Source: Polynucleobacter sp. Latsch14-2 (GTDB lineage: Bacteria > Pseudomonadota > Gammaproteobacteria > Burkholderiales > Burkholderiaceae). From it: a stretch of 51,840 nucleotides of DNA. The stretch covers positions 1 through 51,840 of the forward strand of contig NZ_JACVPL010000013.1 of NCBI RefSeq assembly GCF_018881925.1, written 5' to 3'. Shown in pieces: positions 17,892 to 27,153 of the stretch (position 1 is its first letter; the number at the start of each line of letters is the position of its first letter). Below the pieces are notes generated by a model that worked only from the letters and a program-made list of their open reading frames with translations, did not search any database and was not told the origin of the DNA. Position numbers and translations under genes: made by a program.

Positions 17892-18452
17892 ATGGTTGCC
17901 CGTTCTAAACGAGTTGGTGAAGACCGTCTCATTAAGAAGTATCCAAATCGTCGTCTTTACGACACGCAAACTAGCTCGTATGTCACCTTATCCGATATCA
18001 AGGGGCTGGTGATGGCTGGTGAGGCTTTTAAGGTTGTTGATGCCAAGACGGAAGATGATCTGACGCGTAATATTCTGCTGCAGATTATCTTGGAAGAAGA
18101 GGCGTGCGGCGCACCTGTTTTCTCAACACAAATGCTTTCTCAAATTATTCGTTTCTACGGTAATTCTATGCAAGGTTTGATGGGTAATTACCTTGAGAAA
18201 ACTATGCAATCTTTTGTTGATATCCATAACAAATTGGGTGATCAATCAAAAGGGATGGGGGCAGGTAGTAGTCCTGAAGCCTGGGCGCAAATGTTAAATC
18301 TACAGAATCCCATGATGCAAAATCTTATGGGTAATTATATGGATCAAAGCAAGGATCTCTTTGTGAAGATGCAGGAGCAAATGCAAGGCTCGCAAAACCT
18401 TTTCACAGGTTTTCCATTTGCCGCACAAACCCCTAAAACAGAAAAAGAATAG
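17892..18452 (+). CDS. phaR: Polyhydroxyalkanoate synthesis repressor PhaR
   Basis: A DNA- and polymer-binding regulator that represses phasin and its own synthesis until PHB granules titrate it. The N-terminal PHB accumulation domain is visible as '[21 protein letters not shown]' region at about 13-33, followed by '[21 protein letters not shown]' region near 50-70. A second PHB-binding stretch includes '[21 protein letters not shown]' region near 92-112. The C-terminal third is Met/Gln-rich with the repeated pattern 'MGNYM/LE'. 186 residues is usual. It lies 107 bp after phaB and 2 bp before rimO. Confidence 0.95.
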   Translation: MVARSKRVGEDRLIKKYPNRRLYDTQTSSYVTLSDIKGLVMAGEAFKVVDAKTEDDLTRNILLQIILEEEACGAPVFSTQMLSQIIRFYGNSMQGLMGNYLEKTMQSFVDIHNKLGDQSKGMGAGSSPEAWAQMLNLQNPMMQNLMGNYMDQSKDLFVKMQEQMQGSQNLFTGFPFAAQTPKTEKE

Positions 18453-18454
18453 TT

Positions 18455-19813
18455 GTGGCTGGTAAGGTGGGTTTTGTTTCCTTGGGTTGCCCCAAGGCTT
18501 TAGTTGACTCTGAATTAATTCTGACTCAATTAAGCGCTGAAGGTTATGAAACTTCTAAAGATTATTCGGGCGCCGATCTTGTCATTGTAAATACATGCGG
18601 CTTTATAGACTCAGCTGTAGAAGAAAGTCTTTCTGCCATCGGTGAGGCATTGGCTGAGAATGGCAAAGTGATTGTGACTGGCTGCCTTGGCGCTAGAAAA
18701 AATGCCGATGGCAGTGATCTCATTAAAACCATACACCCCAAGGTTCTGGCGGTAACGGGACCGCACGCGACTGACGAGGTAATGCAGGCTATTCATCAGC
18801 ATTTACCTAAGCCACACGATCCTTTCACAGATTTGCTTCCTCCAATTGGCGTCAAGTTAACGCCTAAGCATTATGCTTATTTAAAAATTTCCGAGGGATG
18901 CAATCACCGTTGCACCTTTTGCATTATTCCTAGCATGCGCGGTGATCTGGTCTCTAGGCCGATTGGCGAAGTGTTGCACGAAGCAAATAAATTATTTGAA
19001 TCTGGCGTTAAAGAATTGTTAGTGGTTTCGCAAGACACAAGCGCTTATGGAGTTGATATCCAATATCGCACTGGTTTTTGGGATGGTAAACCTATCAAAA
19101 CTCGGATGTTTGATTTGGTGAATGCTTTAAATCAAATTGCTCGCAAACATCAGGCGTGGGTGCGACTTCACTATGTTTATCCCTATCCGCATGTAGATGA
19201 CATCTTGCCTTTGATGGCGGAATTTTCTGAGCATGGTTATGGCGTTTTACCCTACCTTGATATTCCTTTGCAGCATGCTCATCCAGATGTCCTGAAGAGG
19301 ATGAAGCGACCCGCTAGTGGCGAGAAAAATTTAGAGCGCATACAGGCTTGGCGCGCTTCCTGTCCAGACCTTGTGATTCGTAGCACTTTTATTGCTGGAT
19401 TCCCTGGCGAGACTGAAGAAGAGTTTGAATACCTGCTCAATTTCCTTGACGAGGCCCAAATCGATCGTGCCGGTTGTTTTGCGTATTCGCCGGTTGATGG
19501 AGCTGCAGCGAATCTAATTGAAAAACCTGTTTCAGAGGCAACTAGAGAGGATCGCAGAGCCCGCTTTATGGCTAAGGCTGAAGATATCTCGATTAAACGT
19601 CTTGGCAAGAAAGTGGGCAAACGTATTCAGGTCCTCATTGATCGCATTGATGAGGGGGGTGGAGTTGGGCGCACTATTGGCGATGCCCCTGAAATTGATG
19701 GTTTAGTGAGGGTTTTACCCCCAAACAAGCCATCAAAGCGCTACCGCATCGGCGAATTTGTCCGCGTGACAGTGATTGGCTCCCAAGGGCATGACCTAAT
19801 AGCCGAAACTTGA
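18455..19813 (+). CDS. rimO: Ribosomal protein S12 methylthiotransferase RimO
   Basis: A radical-SAM enzyme that adds a methylthio group to an aspartate of ribosomal protein S12. The N-terminal UPF0004 domain binds one 4Fe-4S cluster through C12, C48 and C77. The radical-SAM cluster ligands are C149, C153 and C156 in 'GCNHRCTFC', and a C-terminal TRAM domain begins near 385. The start is GTG 18455, giving '[20 protein letters not shown]'. It sits 2 bp after phaR, separating the PHA regulator from the thiolase, and looks co-transcribed with phaR. Confidence 0.96.
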   Translation: MAGKVGFVSLGCPKALVDSELILTQLSAEGYETSKDYSGADLVIVNTCGFIDSAVEESLSAIGEALAENGKVIVTGCLGARKNADGSDLIKTIHPKVLAVTGPHATDEVMQAIHQHLPKPHDPFTDLLPPIGVKLTPKHYAYLKISEGCNHRCTFCIIPSMRGDLVSRPIGEVLHEANKLFESGVKELLVVSQDTSAYGVDIQYRTGFWDGKPIKTRMFDLVNALNQIARKHQAWVRLHYVYPYPHVDDILPLMAEFSEHGYGVLPYLDIPLQHAHPDVLKRMKRPASGEKNLERIQAWRASCPDLVIRSTFIAGFPGETEEEFEYLLNFLDEAQIDRAGCFAYSPVDGAAANLIEKPVSEATREDRRARFMAKAEDISIKRLGKKVGKRIQVLIDRIDEGGGVGRTIGDAPEIDGLVRVLPPNKPSKRYRIGEFVRVTVIGSQGHDLIAET

Positions 19814-19881
19814 AATTCGCATAAAAATTGAGGTTGAATTACTAAATTTGCTCCAATTGGGGCTCTGCTAAGGGGATTAAT

Positions 19882-21066
19882 ATGAGTCGTGATGTCGTTG
19901 TATTAAGTGCGGTGCGTTCCGCAATTGGCACCTTTAATGGTTCACTCAGTAGTTTGGAGCCCTCTGAACTCGGTGGCATTGTGATGAAAGAGGCCGTAGC
20001 TCGCTCCGGTGTGGATCCAGCTTTAATCAATTACATCACTGTCGGCAATACGATTCCCACAGACAGTCGCTATGCCTATGTTGCTCGTGTAGCCTCTATT
20101 CAGGCCGGCCTTCCAATGGAATCTGTTGCGATGGCTTTAAATCGTTTGTGCAGTTCTGGCTTGCAAGCAATCGTAACTACTGCCCAACAAATTATGCTAG
20201 GTGACTGCGACTACGGTATTGGCGGTGGTGTTGAAGTTATGTCACGCGGTATGTATGGTTCTCCAGCAATGCGCAGTGGTGCACGGATGGGCGATACCAA
20301 GATGCTTGATTTAATGGTCTCTGTTCTAACCGATCCGTTTGGCGTTGGTCATATGGGCGTTACAGCAGAAAATCTTGTAGAGAAATGGAAATTAACACGC
20401 GAAGAGCAAGATGCTTTAGCAGTAGAGTCGCATCGACGTGCGGCGCATGCCATTAAAGAGGGTCGCTTTAAATCTCAAATTGTCCCTATTACGATTAAAA
20501 CCCGTAAGGGTGATGTTGTATTTGATACTGATGAGCATTGCAAGCCAGATACAACAATGGAAACTTTGGCGAAGATGAAAGCGGTCTTCAAAAAAGAAGG
20601 TGGTAGCGTAACGGCAGGTAATGCCTCAGGTATTAATGATGGTGCGGCCTTTTTTGTGTTGGCCGATGCTGAAACAGCTAAGAAAGCTGGCCATAAGCCG
20701 ATCGCTCGCTTAGTGTCTTACGCTGTTGCTGGGGTGCCAAACCACATTATGGGTGAAGGGCCAATTCCTGCCACAAAGCTGGCTCTTGAGCGTGCTGGTT
20801 TAAAGTTGGATCAAATTGATGTGATCGAATCTAATGAGGCTTTTGCAGCCCAAGCATTGGCAGTAACCAAAGGTTTAGGTTTGGATCCTGCTAAAACTAA
20901 TGTGAATGGCGGGGCAATTGCTTTGGGTCATCCAATTGGTTGCTCTGGCGCGGCGATTGCCACTAAGGCTATTCATGAGTTACATCGTGTTAACGGCAAG
21001 TACGCTCTCGTGACCATGTGTATTGGTGGAGGGCAGGGAATCGCAACGATTTTCGAGCGTCTATAA
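19882..21066 (+). CDS. Acetyl-CoA C-acyltransferase (thiolase, PhaA/BktB type)
   Basis: A thiolase of 394 residues. C90 in 'NRLCSSG' is the acyl-enzyme nucleophile; His in 'GGAIALGHPIGCSG' near 350 and C380 in 'MCIGGGQG' complete the active site. In this context it probably condenses two acetyl-CoA, or acetyl-CoA with propionyl-CoA, for PHA synthesis. A role in beta-oxidation is equally possible from sequence alone. A BktB-like enzyme would connect the propionyl-CoA pathway of this window to 3-hydroxyvalerate units; that link is inference. Its message appears to end in a terminator inside the opposing serB gene. Confidence 0.9.
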   Translation: MSRDVVVLSAVRSAIGTFNGSLSSLEPSELGGIVMKEAVARSGVDPALINYITVGNTIPTDSRYAYVARVASIQAGLPMESVAMALNRLCSSGLQAIVTTAQQIMLGDCDYGIGGGVEVMSRGMYGSPAMRSGARMGDTKMLDLMVSVLTDPFGVGHMGVTAENLVEKWKLTREEQDALAVESHRRAAHAIKEGRFKSQIVPITIKTRKGDVVFDTDEHCKPDTTMETLAKMKAVFKKEGGSVTAGNASGINDGAAFFVLADAETAKKAGHKPIARLVSYAVAGVPNHIMGEGPIPATKLALERAGLKLDQIDVIESNEAFAAQALAVTKGLGLDPAKTNVNGGAIALGHPIGCSGAAIATKAIHELHRVNGKYALVTMCIGGGQGIATIFERL

Positions 21067-21067
21067 A

Positions 21068-21955
21068 CTAAAATAGTAACAAAGCAGCATCCAAGCCGAC
21101 GAGGTCAAAAGCCGCGTCGGCTTTTTCTTTTACGATCGGTTTTGCTCTATAGGCAATGCTGATACCCACGCCATCCATCATCGGCAAATCATTTGAGCCA
21201 TCGCCGATTGCGATTGCATTAGCTTTATTGCAATTCATGATGGTACAAGCGCCATGCAAATATGCCGCTTTTGCTGCACCATCAACAATATCACCTAGAA
21301 CTTTTCCGGTAAGTTTGCCATCGATGATTTCCAATGTGTTGGCTTGGGCTTGCTCAAACCCAAGCTGCTCTTTAAGTCTATCTGTAAAGAACGTAAAACC
21401 ACCTGATACAAGTAGCGTATAGAGCCCGCGTTGACTTGCACCCGCCAAGAGTTCTGTGGCGCCAGGATTTGGTTGCAGTCGCTCCCTATAAACTGACTCC
21501 AATACATCTGCAGAAACACCAGCTAGGAGAGCAACCCTACGTCGCAAGCTCTCTTTAAAGTCTTTAATTTCACCACGCATCGTTGCCTCTGTGATATCAG
21601 ATACGGCTGTTTTTTTGCCAATGAAATCAGCAATTTCATCAATACACTCAATATTGATTAATGTTGAATCCATATCCATCGCAAGCACTTTCAGCTCTTG
21701 CGATATGAAACCCGGGGAAAGAAAAGCAAGGTCCGCAGAATATGTAGCGGCAATGTCGCGCATCGCAACTCGAGCTTCAGGCATAAGCGACGTTGATGAT
21801 GTCCATCGTGCTGAGAAATATTTAGAATGTCTGGTTGGATTTTGGCTAACTTTAAATTCAATGCCTAAGACTTTGGCATGTTTTGACAGGGCAGGACCCA
21901 AATCCTCTGAAATAGGATAGTTTGATATGGAAACTAGGGTTAAGTGTGACGACAT
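21068..21955 (-). CDS. serB: Phosphoserine phosphatase SerB
   Basis: Last step of serine synthesis, hydrolysing phosphoserine. An N-terminal ACT-like region of about 80 residues precedes the HAD phosphatase domain with DMDST at 94-98 (D94 nucleophile, D96 acid). 'VSGGFTFFTDRL' carries motif II, and 'IAIGDGSNDLPMM' motif IV. 295 residues is typical for proteobacterial SerB. It lies 26 bp after mfd, so it is probably the second gene of an mfd-serB unit. Its stop is 1 bp from that of the convergent thiolase, and its last codons contain the thiolase terminator. Confidence 0.95.
   Translation of the reverse strand: MSSHLTLVSISNYPISEDLGPALSKHAKVLGIEFKVSQNPTRHSKYFSARWTSSTSLMPEARVAMRDIAATYSADLAFLSPGFISQELKVLAMDMDSTLINIECIDEIADFIGKKTAVSDITEATMRGEIKDFKESLRRRVALLAGVSADVLESVYRERLQPNPGATELLAGASQRGLYTLLVSGGFTFFTDRLKEQLGFEQAQANTLEIIDGKLTGKVLGDIVDGAAKAAYLHGACTIMNCNKANAIAIGDGSNDLPMMDGVGISIAYRAKPIVKEKADAAFDLVGLDAALLLF
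21093..21128 (+). terminator. Rho-independent terminator of the thiolase gene, inside serB
   Basis: A 9-bp stem AAGCCGACG (21093-21101) with CGTCGGCTT (21115-21123), a 13-nt loop and the T-rich tract TTTTTCTTT from 21122. It works only on the plus strand, as no T-run follows on the minus strand. It lies about 27 bp past the thiolase stop and entirely within the 3' coding part of serB. Confidence 0.75.
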
Positions 21956-21981
21956 TATTCGATCATAATCCGAGTGGCTGG

Positions 21982-24900
21982 TTAATTGATAGCAGAGCTT
22001 GTGAGCATGGCTGATTCATTTAGGCTCCTGAGTATCTTGCGAATATGCTCTACCCGCTGCTCGAGCTTTTCAAAATCACGCTCTTTTTGAGGTAACACCT
22101 TCAATCTATCCTGTCCATTGAGTTGAATATATTTAGAAGACTGAATAAGCTGAATAATTTTCATTGGATCAATAGGCGGGTTCGGTATGAACTGAATCTG
22201 TATGGAGATTGGAGTTGCATCTATTTTCTTAATACCAAATCCTGTCATTTCTAGGCGCAGTCGATGCGTCTCATAGAAAGATTTCGCTTGTTCCGGAAGG
22301 TCTCCAAAGCGATCAACCAACTCTTCACGCAATCCCATTAACTCAGAGAAATCATTGGTACCTGCAAAACGCTTATAAAGTGATAGCCGTTCATGAACGT
22401 CGGGGCAGTATGCTTCGGGCAAAAGGGCGGGAACGCCTAGATTAACATCCGTTGTAGCCTGCAATGGTGAAAGCAGGTCTGGTTCCTTGCCGCTCTTTAA
22501 TGATTTAACTGCTCTATTGAGCATTTCGGTATAGAGCTGATAACCAATTTCGTGAATTTCACCCGACTGTTTATCGCCAAGCACTTCGCCGGCGCCACGA
22601 ATTTCTAAATCGTGCATGGCTAAGTAAAAACCAGATCCAAGCTCTTCCATTGCTTGAATAGCATTGAGACGCAGTTGGGCTTGTTTGCTTAGTGCCTCTG
22701 GGTCGGGGACCAAGAGGTAGGCGTAGGCTTGATGGTGTGAGCGACCAACACGACCGCGCAATTGGTGAAGCTGGGCCAAACCGAATTTATCAGCCCGGTG
22801 CATGATAATGGTGTTAGCAGTTGGAACATCAATACCAGTTTCGATAATAGTGGTGCACAGTAAAATATTAGTGCGCTGCGTAACAAACTCTCGCATCACT
22901 GATTCGAGTTCCCGCTCATGCATCTGACCATGCGCAACACTAATTCGAGCTTCAGGAATAAGCTCTTGCAAGGCATGCTTACGATTTTCAATAGTCTCAA
23001 CTTCGTTGTGTAGAAAGTAAACTTGTCCGCCGCGCTTAATCTCACGCAATATTGCTTCACGAATAACGCCATCACCTTCGCGACGCACAAAAGTTTTAAT
23101 TGCTAAGCGTTTTTGGGGCGCAGTCGCAATGATAGAGAATTCACGCAGTCCTTCCATTGCCATGCCTAGCGTTCTTGGTATAGGCGTTGCTGTTAATGTG
23201 AGGATATCGACTTCGGCACGTAAGGCCTTTAATGCATCTTTCTGACGCACCCCAAAGCGGTGCTCCTCATCAACAATCACTAATCCTAAGTTAGAAAATT
23301 GGGTTTCTTTTGAGAGGAGTTTATGTGTTCCGATGATGATGTCTGCGGCACCTTTTGAAATCGCCTCAAGCGCTGCGTTGATTTCTTTTGCGGTTCTGAA
23401 GCGGGATAGCTCAACTATGCGAACGGGCCAATCTGCAAATCGATTCTTCCAAGTGGCAACATGTTGCTCGGCCAATAGAGTGGTTGGAGCCAAAATGGCT
23501 ACTTGCTTGCCACCCATAACTGCGATGAAACTTGCTCGCAATGCCACTTCAGTTTTACCAAAACCCACATCGCCGCAAACCAGGCGATCCATGGGCGTAC
23601 CACTGGTCATATCGCCAATAACCGCTGTAATAGCATTTGCTTGGTCTGGAGTCTCTTCGAAGCCAAAACTCTCAGCGAAGGCCGCATAGTCATGGGCTGA
23701 ATATTCAAAGGCATGACCTTTACGAATTGCTCGAGCCGCATAAAGTGCCAGCAACTCTGCTGCAGTATCGCGAATTTGTTGGGCTGCTTTACGTTTAGCT
23801 TTATCCCACTGACCAGACCCCAGTTGATGTAATGGTGCTGAATCAGGATCTGATCCAGCATAACGTGTCACCATTTGCAATTGCTGTACTGGTACATAAA
23901 GCGTAGCATCGCGCGCATAGACAAGATGCAAAAACTCTTCAAATATAGGCATTTCTTTTGGTGGCGCTATATTAAGAAGGACCAAACCTTGGTAGCGACC
24001 TATACCATGGTCAGCATGTACTACTGGGTCACCAATCTTGAGCTCCGATAGATCCTTAAATAGCATGTCGGGATCGGCACTTTCACTGCCAGCACTCTTG
24101 CGTCGCTGTCGCGCAGTCGCGGTGAATAATTCGGCCTCAGTGATGATGAGTAAGTTTTGAGATGGCCAAGAAAAGCCATTAAAAAGCGATGCAGTTACTA
24201 AACCAAATAAAGAATCACTCTTTATAAAATCATCAATACTCTCGAAGTTATCAGGCTTAAGTGGAAAAAGGTTTTTACCATCTTGCCCAATAACACTATT
24301 ACTTTCATCAAGTAATTGGCGGATAGATTCTTTTCGACCAGCACTATCGCTGCATATCAGAACACGAACAGCTTCTTGCGCTACAGCATTGCGCAATTGA
24401 TTAACCGGGTCTGCATCACGTCGATGTATTGATATGTCTGGAACGGGTAAAAACTCGCTGGCATCAGTGCTGTCGCGCGTGAGGGTTAAGCGAGCATTGG
24501 ACTTGAGTCGAATAAAGAACTCATCCGCATCTAAGAACAATTCTTTGGGGGGGAGAATAGGTCTATCGAGATCATGTTTTAAAAATTCATATCTCTGTAT
24601 AGTGTCTTTCCAAAAACCCTGAATCGATTCCTCGACATCACCAACGCTTAATAGCCAGACCGGATCCCCAGCGCGAGGAAAATAATCAAATAAATTCGAA
24701 GATTCATCGAAAAAGAGCGGGAGGTAGGACTCAATCCCGGCGCTAGGTATTCCTAAGTTTGCATCTTTGTAAATCGAGCAACGCGTTGGGTCTCCCTCAA
24801 ACACCTCTCGCCAGCGACTGCGAAATGCTGTTCTGGAATTGTCATCAAATGGGAACTCATGACCCGGCAGCAGTCGTACCTCTTTAACGGGGTATAGGCT

Positions 24901-25524
24901 GCGTTGCGTATCTGGATCAAATGCCCGAATTTGCTCTATTTCATCACCGAATAAATCAAGGCGATAGGGGAGGCTGGAGCCCATCGGAAATAAATCAATT
25001 AAGCCGCCGCGAATACTATATTCACCCGGACGCATTACTGCGCTGACAGGGTCATACCCAGCCTGTTGCAGCTGTAGTTTTAAGGCTGCTTCATTTAGCT
25101 TGTCAGCTTGCCTGAAGAAAAAAGTATGGCCTGACAAGAAATTTGGCGGACCAAGTCTTTGGAGTGCTGTTGTAACGGGAACTAGGACAATGTCACAACT
25201 TCCATTAAGGAGCTCATATAGCGTAGCTAAACGCTCTGAAACCAGGTCCTGATGGGGGGAAAAATGATCGTACGGAAGAATTTCCCAATCAGGCAATAGC
25301 CTAGCCCTGAGTTTTGGTGCAAAAGCGGGAATTTCCTCTAAAAGCCTCTGCGCATCTTGCGCTTGAGCGCAAAAAATCACCATGACGGAAAAATGATTCC
25401 GGTACTTCAGGGCGGATTGGGCTATGAGGGCTGCATCTGCTGAGCCAATCAACCCTGAAAAGGTAAAGCGCTGCCCAACCCGGGGAGCGGGTATGGGGGG
25501 TGCTGGATTTAATGCATCAGACAT
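21982..25524 (-). CDS. mfd: Transcription-repair coupling factor Mfd
   Basis: Removes RNA polymerase stalled at DNA damage and recruits UvrA. Of 1180 residues, the N-terminal UvrB-like part spans about 1-350, and the RNA polymerase interaction (CarD-like) domain begins near 490 with 'LKIGDPVVHADHGIGRYQG'. The translocase has Walker A GDVGFGKT at about 650-657, the DEEH box, and 'LTATPIPRTL'. Helicase motif VI is 'QLRGRVGRS', and the TRCF C-terminal domain closes the protein. Length fits the family (E. coli 1148). Divergent from ispD, with 23 bp between starts. Confidence 0.97.
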   Translation of the reverse strand: MSDALNPAPPIPAPRVGQRFTFSGLIGSADAALIAQSALKYRNHFSVMVIFCAQAQDAQRLLEEIPAFAPKLRARLLPDWEILPYDHFSPHQDLVSERLATLYELLNGSCDIVLVPVTTALQRLGPPNFLSGHTFFFRQADKLNEAALKLQLQQAGYDPVSAVMRPGEYSIRGGLIDLFPMGSSLPYRLDLFGDEIEQIRAFDPDTQRSLYPVKEVRLLPGHEFPFDDNSRTAFRSRWREVFEGDPTRCSIYKDANLGIPSAGIESYLPLFFDESSNLFDYFPRAGDPVWLLSVGDVEESIQGFWKDTIQRYEFLKHDLDRPILPPKELFLDADEFFIRLKSNARLTLTRDSTDASEFLPVPDISIHRRDADPVNQLRNAVAQEAVRVLICSDSAGRKESIRQLLDESNSVIGQDGKNLFPLKPDNFESIDDFIKSDSLFGLVTASLFNGFSWPSQNLLIITEAELFTATARQRRKSAGSESADPDMLFKDLSELKIGDPVVHADHGIGRYQGLVLLNIAPPKEMPIFEEFLHLVYARDATLYVPVQQLQMVTRYAGSDPDSAPLHQLGSGQWDKAKRKAAQQIRDTAAELLALYAARAIRKGHAFEYSAHDYAAFAESFGFEETPDQANAITAVIGDMTSGTPMDRLVCGDVGFGKTEVALRASFIAVMGGKQVAILAPTTLLAEQHVATWKNRFADWPVRIVELSRFRTAKEINAALEAISKGAADIIIGTHKLLSKETQFSNLGLVIVDEEHRFGVRQKDALKALRAEVDILTLTATPIPRTLGMAMEGLREFSIIATAPQKRLAIKTFVRREGDGVIREAILREIKRGGQVYFLHNEVETIENRKHALQELIPEARISVAHGQMHERELESVMREFVTQRTNILLCTTIIETGIDVPTANTIIMHRADKFGLAQLHQLRGRVGRSHHQAYAYLLVPDPEALSKQAQLRLNAIQAMEELGSGFYLAMHDLEIRGAGEVLGDKQSGEIHEIGYQLYTEMLNRAVKSLKSGKEPDLLSPLQATTDVNLGVPALLPEAYCPDVHERLSLYKRFAGTNDFSELMGLREELVDRFGDLPEQAKSFYETHRLRLEMTGFGIKKIDATPISIQIQFIPNPPIDPMKIIQLIQSSKYIQLNGQDRLKVLPQKERDFEKLEQRVEHIRKILRSLNESAMLTSSAIN

Positions 25525-25547
25525 CTGCGCTCATTATAGAATCAGGC

Positions 25548-26294
25548 ATGAGTTCTGAAAGTCAATCAGCCCAATGCCATGCTTTACTACCCACAGCAGG
25601 CTCTGGATCGCGTATGGGCGGTAATCTTCCAAAACAGTTCCAAAAATTGGCGGGCAGACCTATGTTGGCCTATGCCATAGATGCTTTCTGTCATACACCT
25701 GAAATCCAGTCTGTTTGGGTGGGCATTAACCCAGGTTTTATTGACAATCCTATTTTGAGCCATTTGGTAGAAACTGATAAACCACTACATTTTTTACCTA
25801 CTGGCGGTCCTACCCGCCAGGAAACTGTTCGCAACACTTTGGAGGCAATGATGCAGTCAGGTATTCCAGAGTCTGACTGGGTATTAGTTCATGATGCTGC
25901 TCGCCCTGGTATTTCTCCCGACCTTATTCGCAAATTAATCCAAGCGCTAGCTATTACAAATGTAGGTGGATTGTTAGCTTTGCCCGTTGCCGACACCCTA
26001 AAACTTGCCGATCTAAACACCCCAATTGCCGGTAATTACGCTCACGCAAAGAAAACTGTCTCCCGCAATCATCTCTGGCAAGCGCAAACTCCGCAGATGT
26101 TTCCTTTAAAAAAATTACACGATGCTCTAGCGGACGGCATCCGCCTAGAGGCAGACATTACGGATGAGGCCAGCGCTATGGAGTTGGCGGGCGTCAATCC
26201 TCTGCTCATTGAAGGCGCCATGCGCAATTTTAAAATTACACATCCAGCCGATTGGGCATTAATGGAATTACTTCTCCAGTCAGTTCACCAATAA
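25548..26294 (+). CDS. ispD: 2-C-methyl-D-erythritol 4-phosphate cytidylyltransferase IspD
   Basis: Third step of the MEP isoprenoid pathway, forming CDP-methylerythritol. The nucleotide-binding start is '[20 protein letters not shown]' (about 12-31), with '[12 protein letters not shown]' and 'QAQTPQMF' downstream as in other IspD proteins. ATG 25548 gives 248 residues and avoids overlap with the divergent mfd start; an in-frame GTG at 25500 would overlap mfd. The ribosome binding site is weak. ispF follows by 23 bp; the ispD-ispF pairing is widely conserved. Confidence 0.93.
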   Translation: MSSESQSAQCHALLPTAGSGSRMGGNLPKQFQKLAGRPMLAYAIDAFCHTPEIQSVWVGINPGFIDNPILSHLVETDKPLHFLPTGGPTRQETVRNTLEAMMQSGIPESDWVLVHDAARPGISPDLIRKLIQALAITNVGGLLALPVADTLKLADLNTPIAGNYAHAKKTVSRNHLWQAQTPQMFPLKKLHDALADGIRLEADITDEASAMELAGVNPLLIEGAMRNFKITHPADWALMELLLQSVHQ

Positions 26295-26317
26295 TCATAC
26301 ATATACATCAAGAACGA

Positions 26318-26824
26318 ATGGCCTCTACACCTTCACCGCATATTCCGCAATTTCGTATCGGACAGGGCTATGACGTCCATGCATTGGTTGCCAACCGAAA
26401 GCTAATTTTAGGTGGGGTACACATTCCATATGAACTCGGCTTACTGGGCCATTCCGATGCAGATGCTTTATTGCACGCATTAACTGATGCTTTGTTGGGA
26501 GCAGCTGGCTTAAACGATATTGGACAACTTTTTCCAGATAATGATCCACGCTATAAGGATATGGATAGTCGAATTTTATTGCGTGCTGCATTACAAAAAG
26601 TCCAGGCTGCTGGATTTCATATTGGAAATGTAGATGCCACCATCATTTGCCAAAACCCCAAGCTTGCAAACTTCTTGCCGGCAATGGTCCGTAACATTGC
26701 TGAAGATTTAGCAGTGACTGCAAGTCATGTAAATCTCAAGGCAAAGACGAACGAGGGTCTTGGTCATCTTGGGCGAGGTGAGGGGGTAGCTGTTCACGCC
26801 GTTGCCTTGCTTTACAAGGCTTGA
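26318..26824 (+). CDS. ispF: 2-C-methyl-D-erythritol 2,4-cyclodiphosphate synthase IspF
   Basis: Fifth step of the MEP pathway, cyclising CDP-methylerythritol phosphate with loss of CMP. The zinc ligands are Asp and His in 'GQGYDVHAL' and the second His in '[21 protein letters not shown]' region; '[16 protein letters not shown]' is the conserved C-terminal motif. ATG 26318 gives 168 residues, near the usual 160; upstream in-frame codons would extend into ispD. It ends 186 bp before tRNA-Leu; that gap holds no gene I can support. Confidence 0.94.
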   Translation: MASTPSPHIPQFRIGQGYDVHALVANRKLILGGVHIPYELGLLGHSDADALLHALTDALLGAAGLNDIGQLFPDNDPRYKDMDSRILLRAALQKVQAAGFHIGNVDATIICQNPKLANFLPAMVRNIAEDLAVTASHVNLKAKTNEGLGHLGRGEGVAVHAVALLYKA

Positions 26825-27010
26825 TACCCTCTAGATTTCAAGGGGCGGCGCCTATTTATAGCTCATTTACCAGATCAATAGCCTTATTTAGACCGCAGTC
26901 AGACCCATTCCTCGGTCGCTCAACAGCGTAAGCTCCCTCTAAATACGCTGGGCATTGTAGAATTAGGGTCTTTAGAGTGAAGTTTAAGCTCGGTAGCGTT
27001 TGCGGAGATC

Positions 27011-27097
27011 GCGAGGATGGCGAAATTGGTAGACGCACCAGGTTTAGGTCCTGACGCCAGAAATGGTGTGGGGGTTCGAGTCCCCCTCCTCGCACCA
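27011..27097 (+). tRNA. tRNA-Leu (anticodon UAG)
   Basis: An 87-nt class II tRNA including an encoded CCA. The acceptor stem GCGAGGA pairs with TCCTCGC, the anticodon loop is TTTAGGT, a long variable arm CGCC/GGTG is present, and the T-arm GGGGG-TTCGAGT-CCCCC is perfect. The anticodon stem CCAGG/CCTGA has a C-A mismatch at its first pair (27-43). It reads CUA and other CUN codons by wobble. Confidence 0.97.
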
Positions 27098-27153
27098 CAA
27101 GTTAGCTACTTGGCTTGGACTTCACATACCCTGATTTTAATTAAGAGACGAGA

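Noticed and set aside
26841..26853. GC-rich GGCGCC palindrome after ispF as a terminator
   Set aside because: The stem is short and no T-run follows.
26856..27098. Minus-strand frame with GGGLEPPHHFW
   Set aside because: Antisense to tRNA-Leu, with no coding signal outside it; the 186-bp gap before the tRNA shows no other gene.
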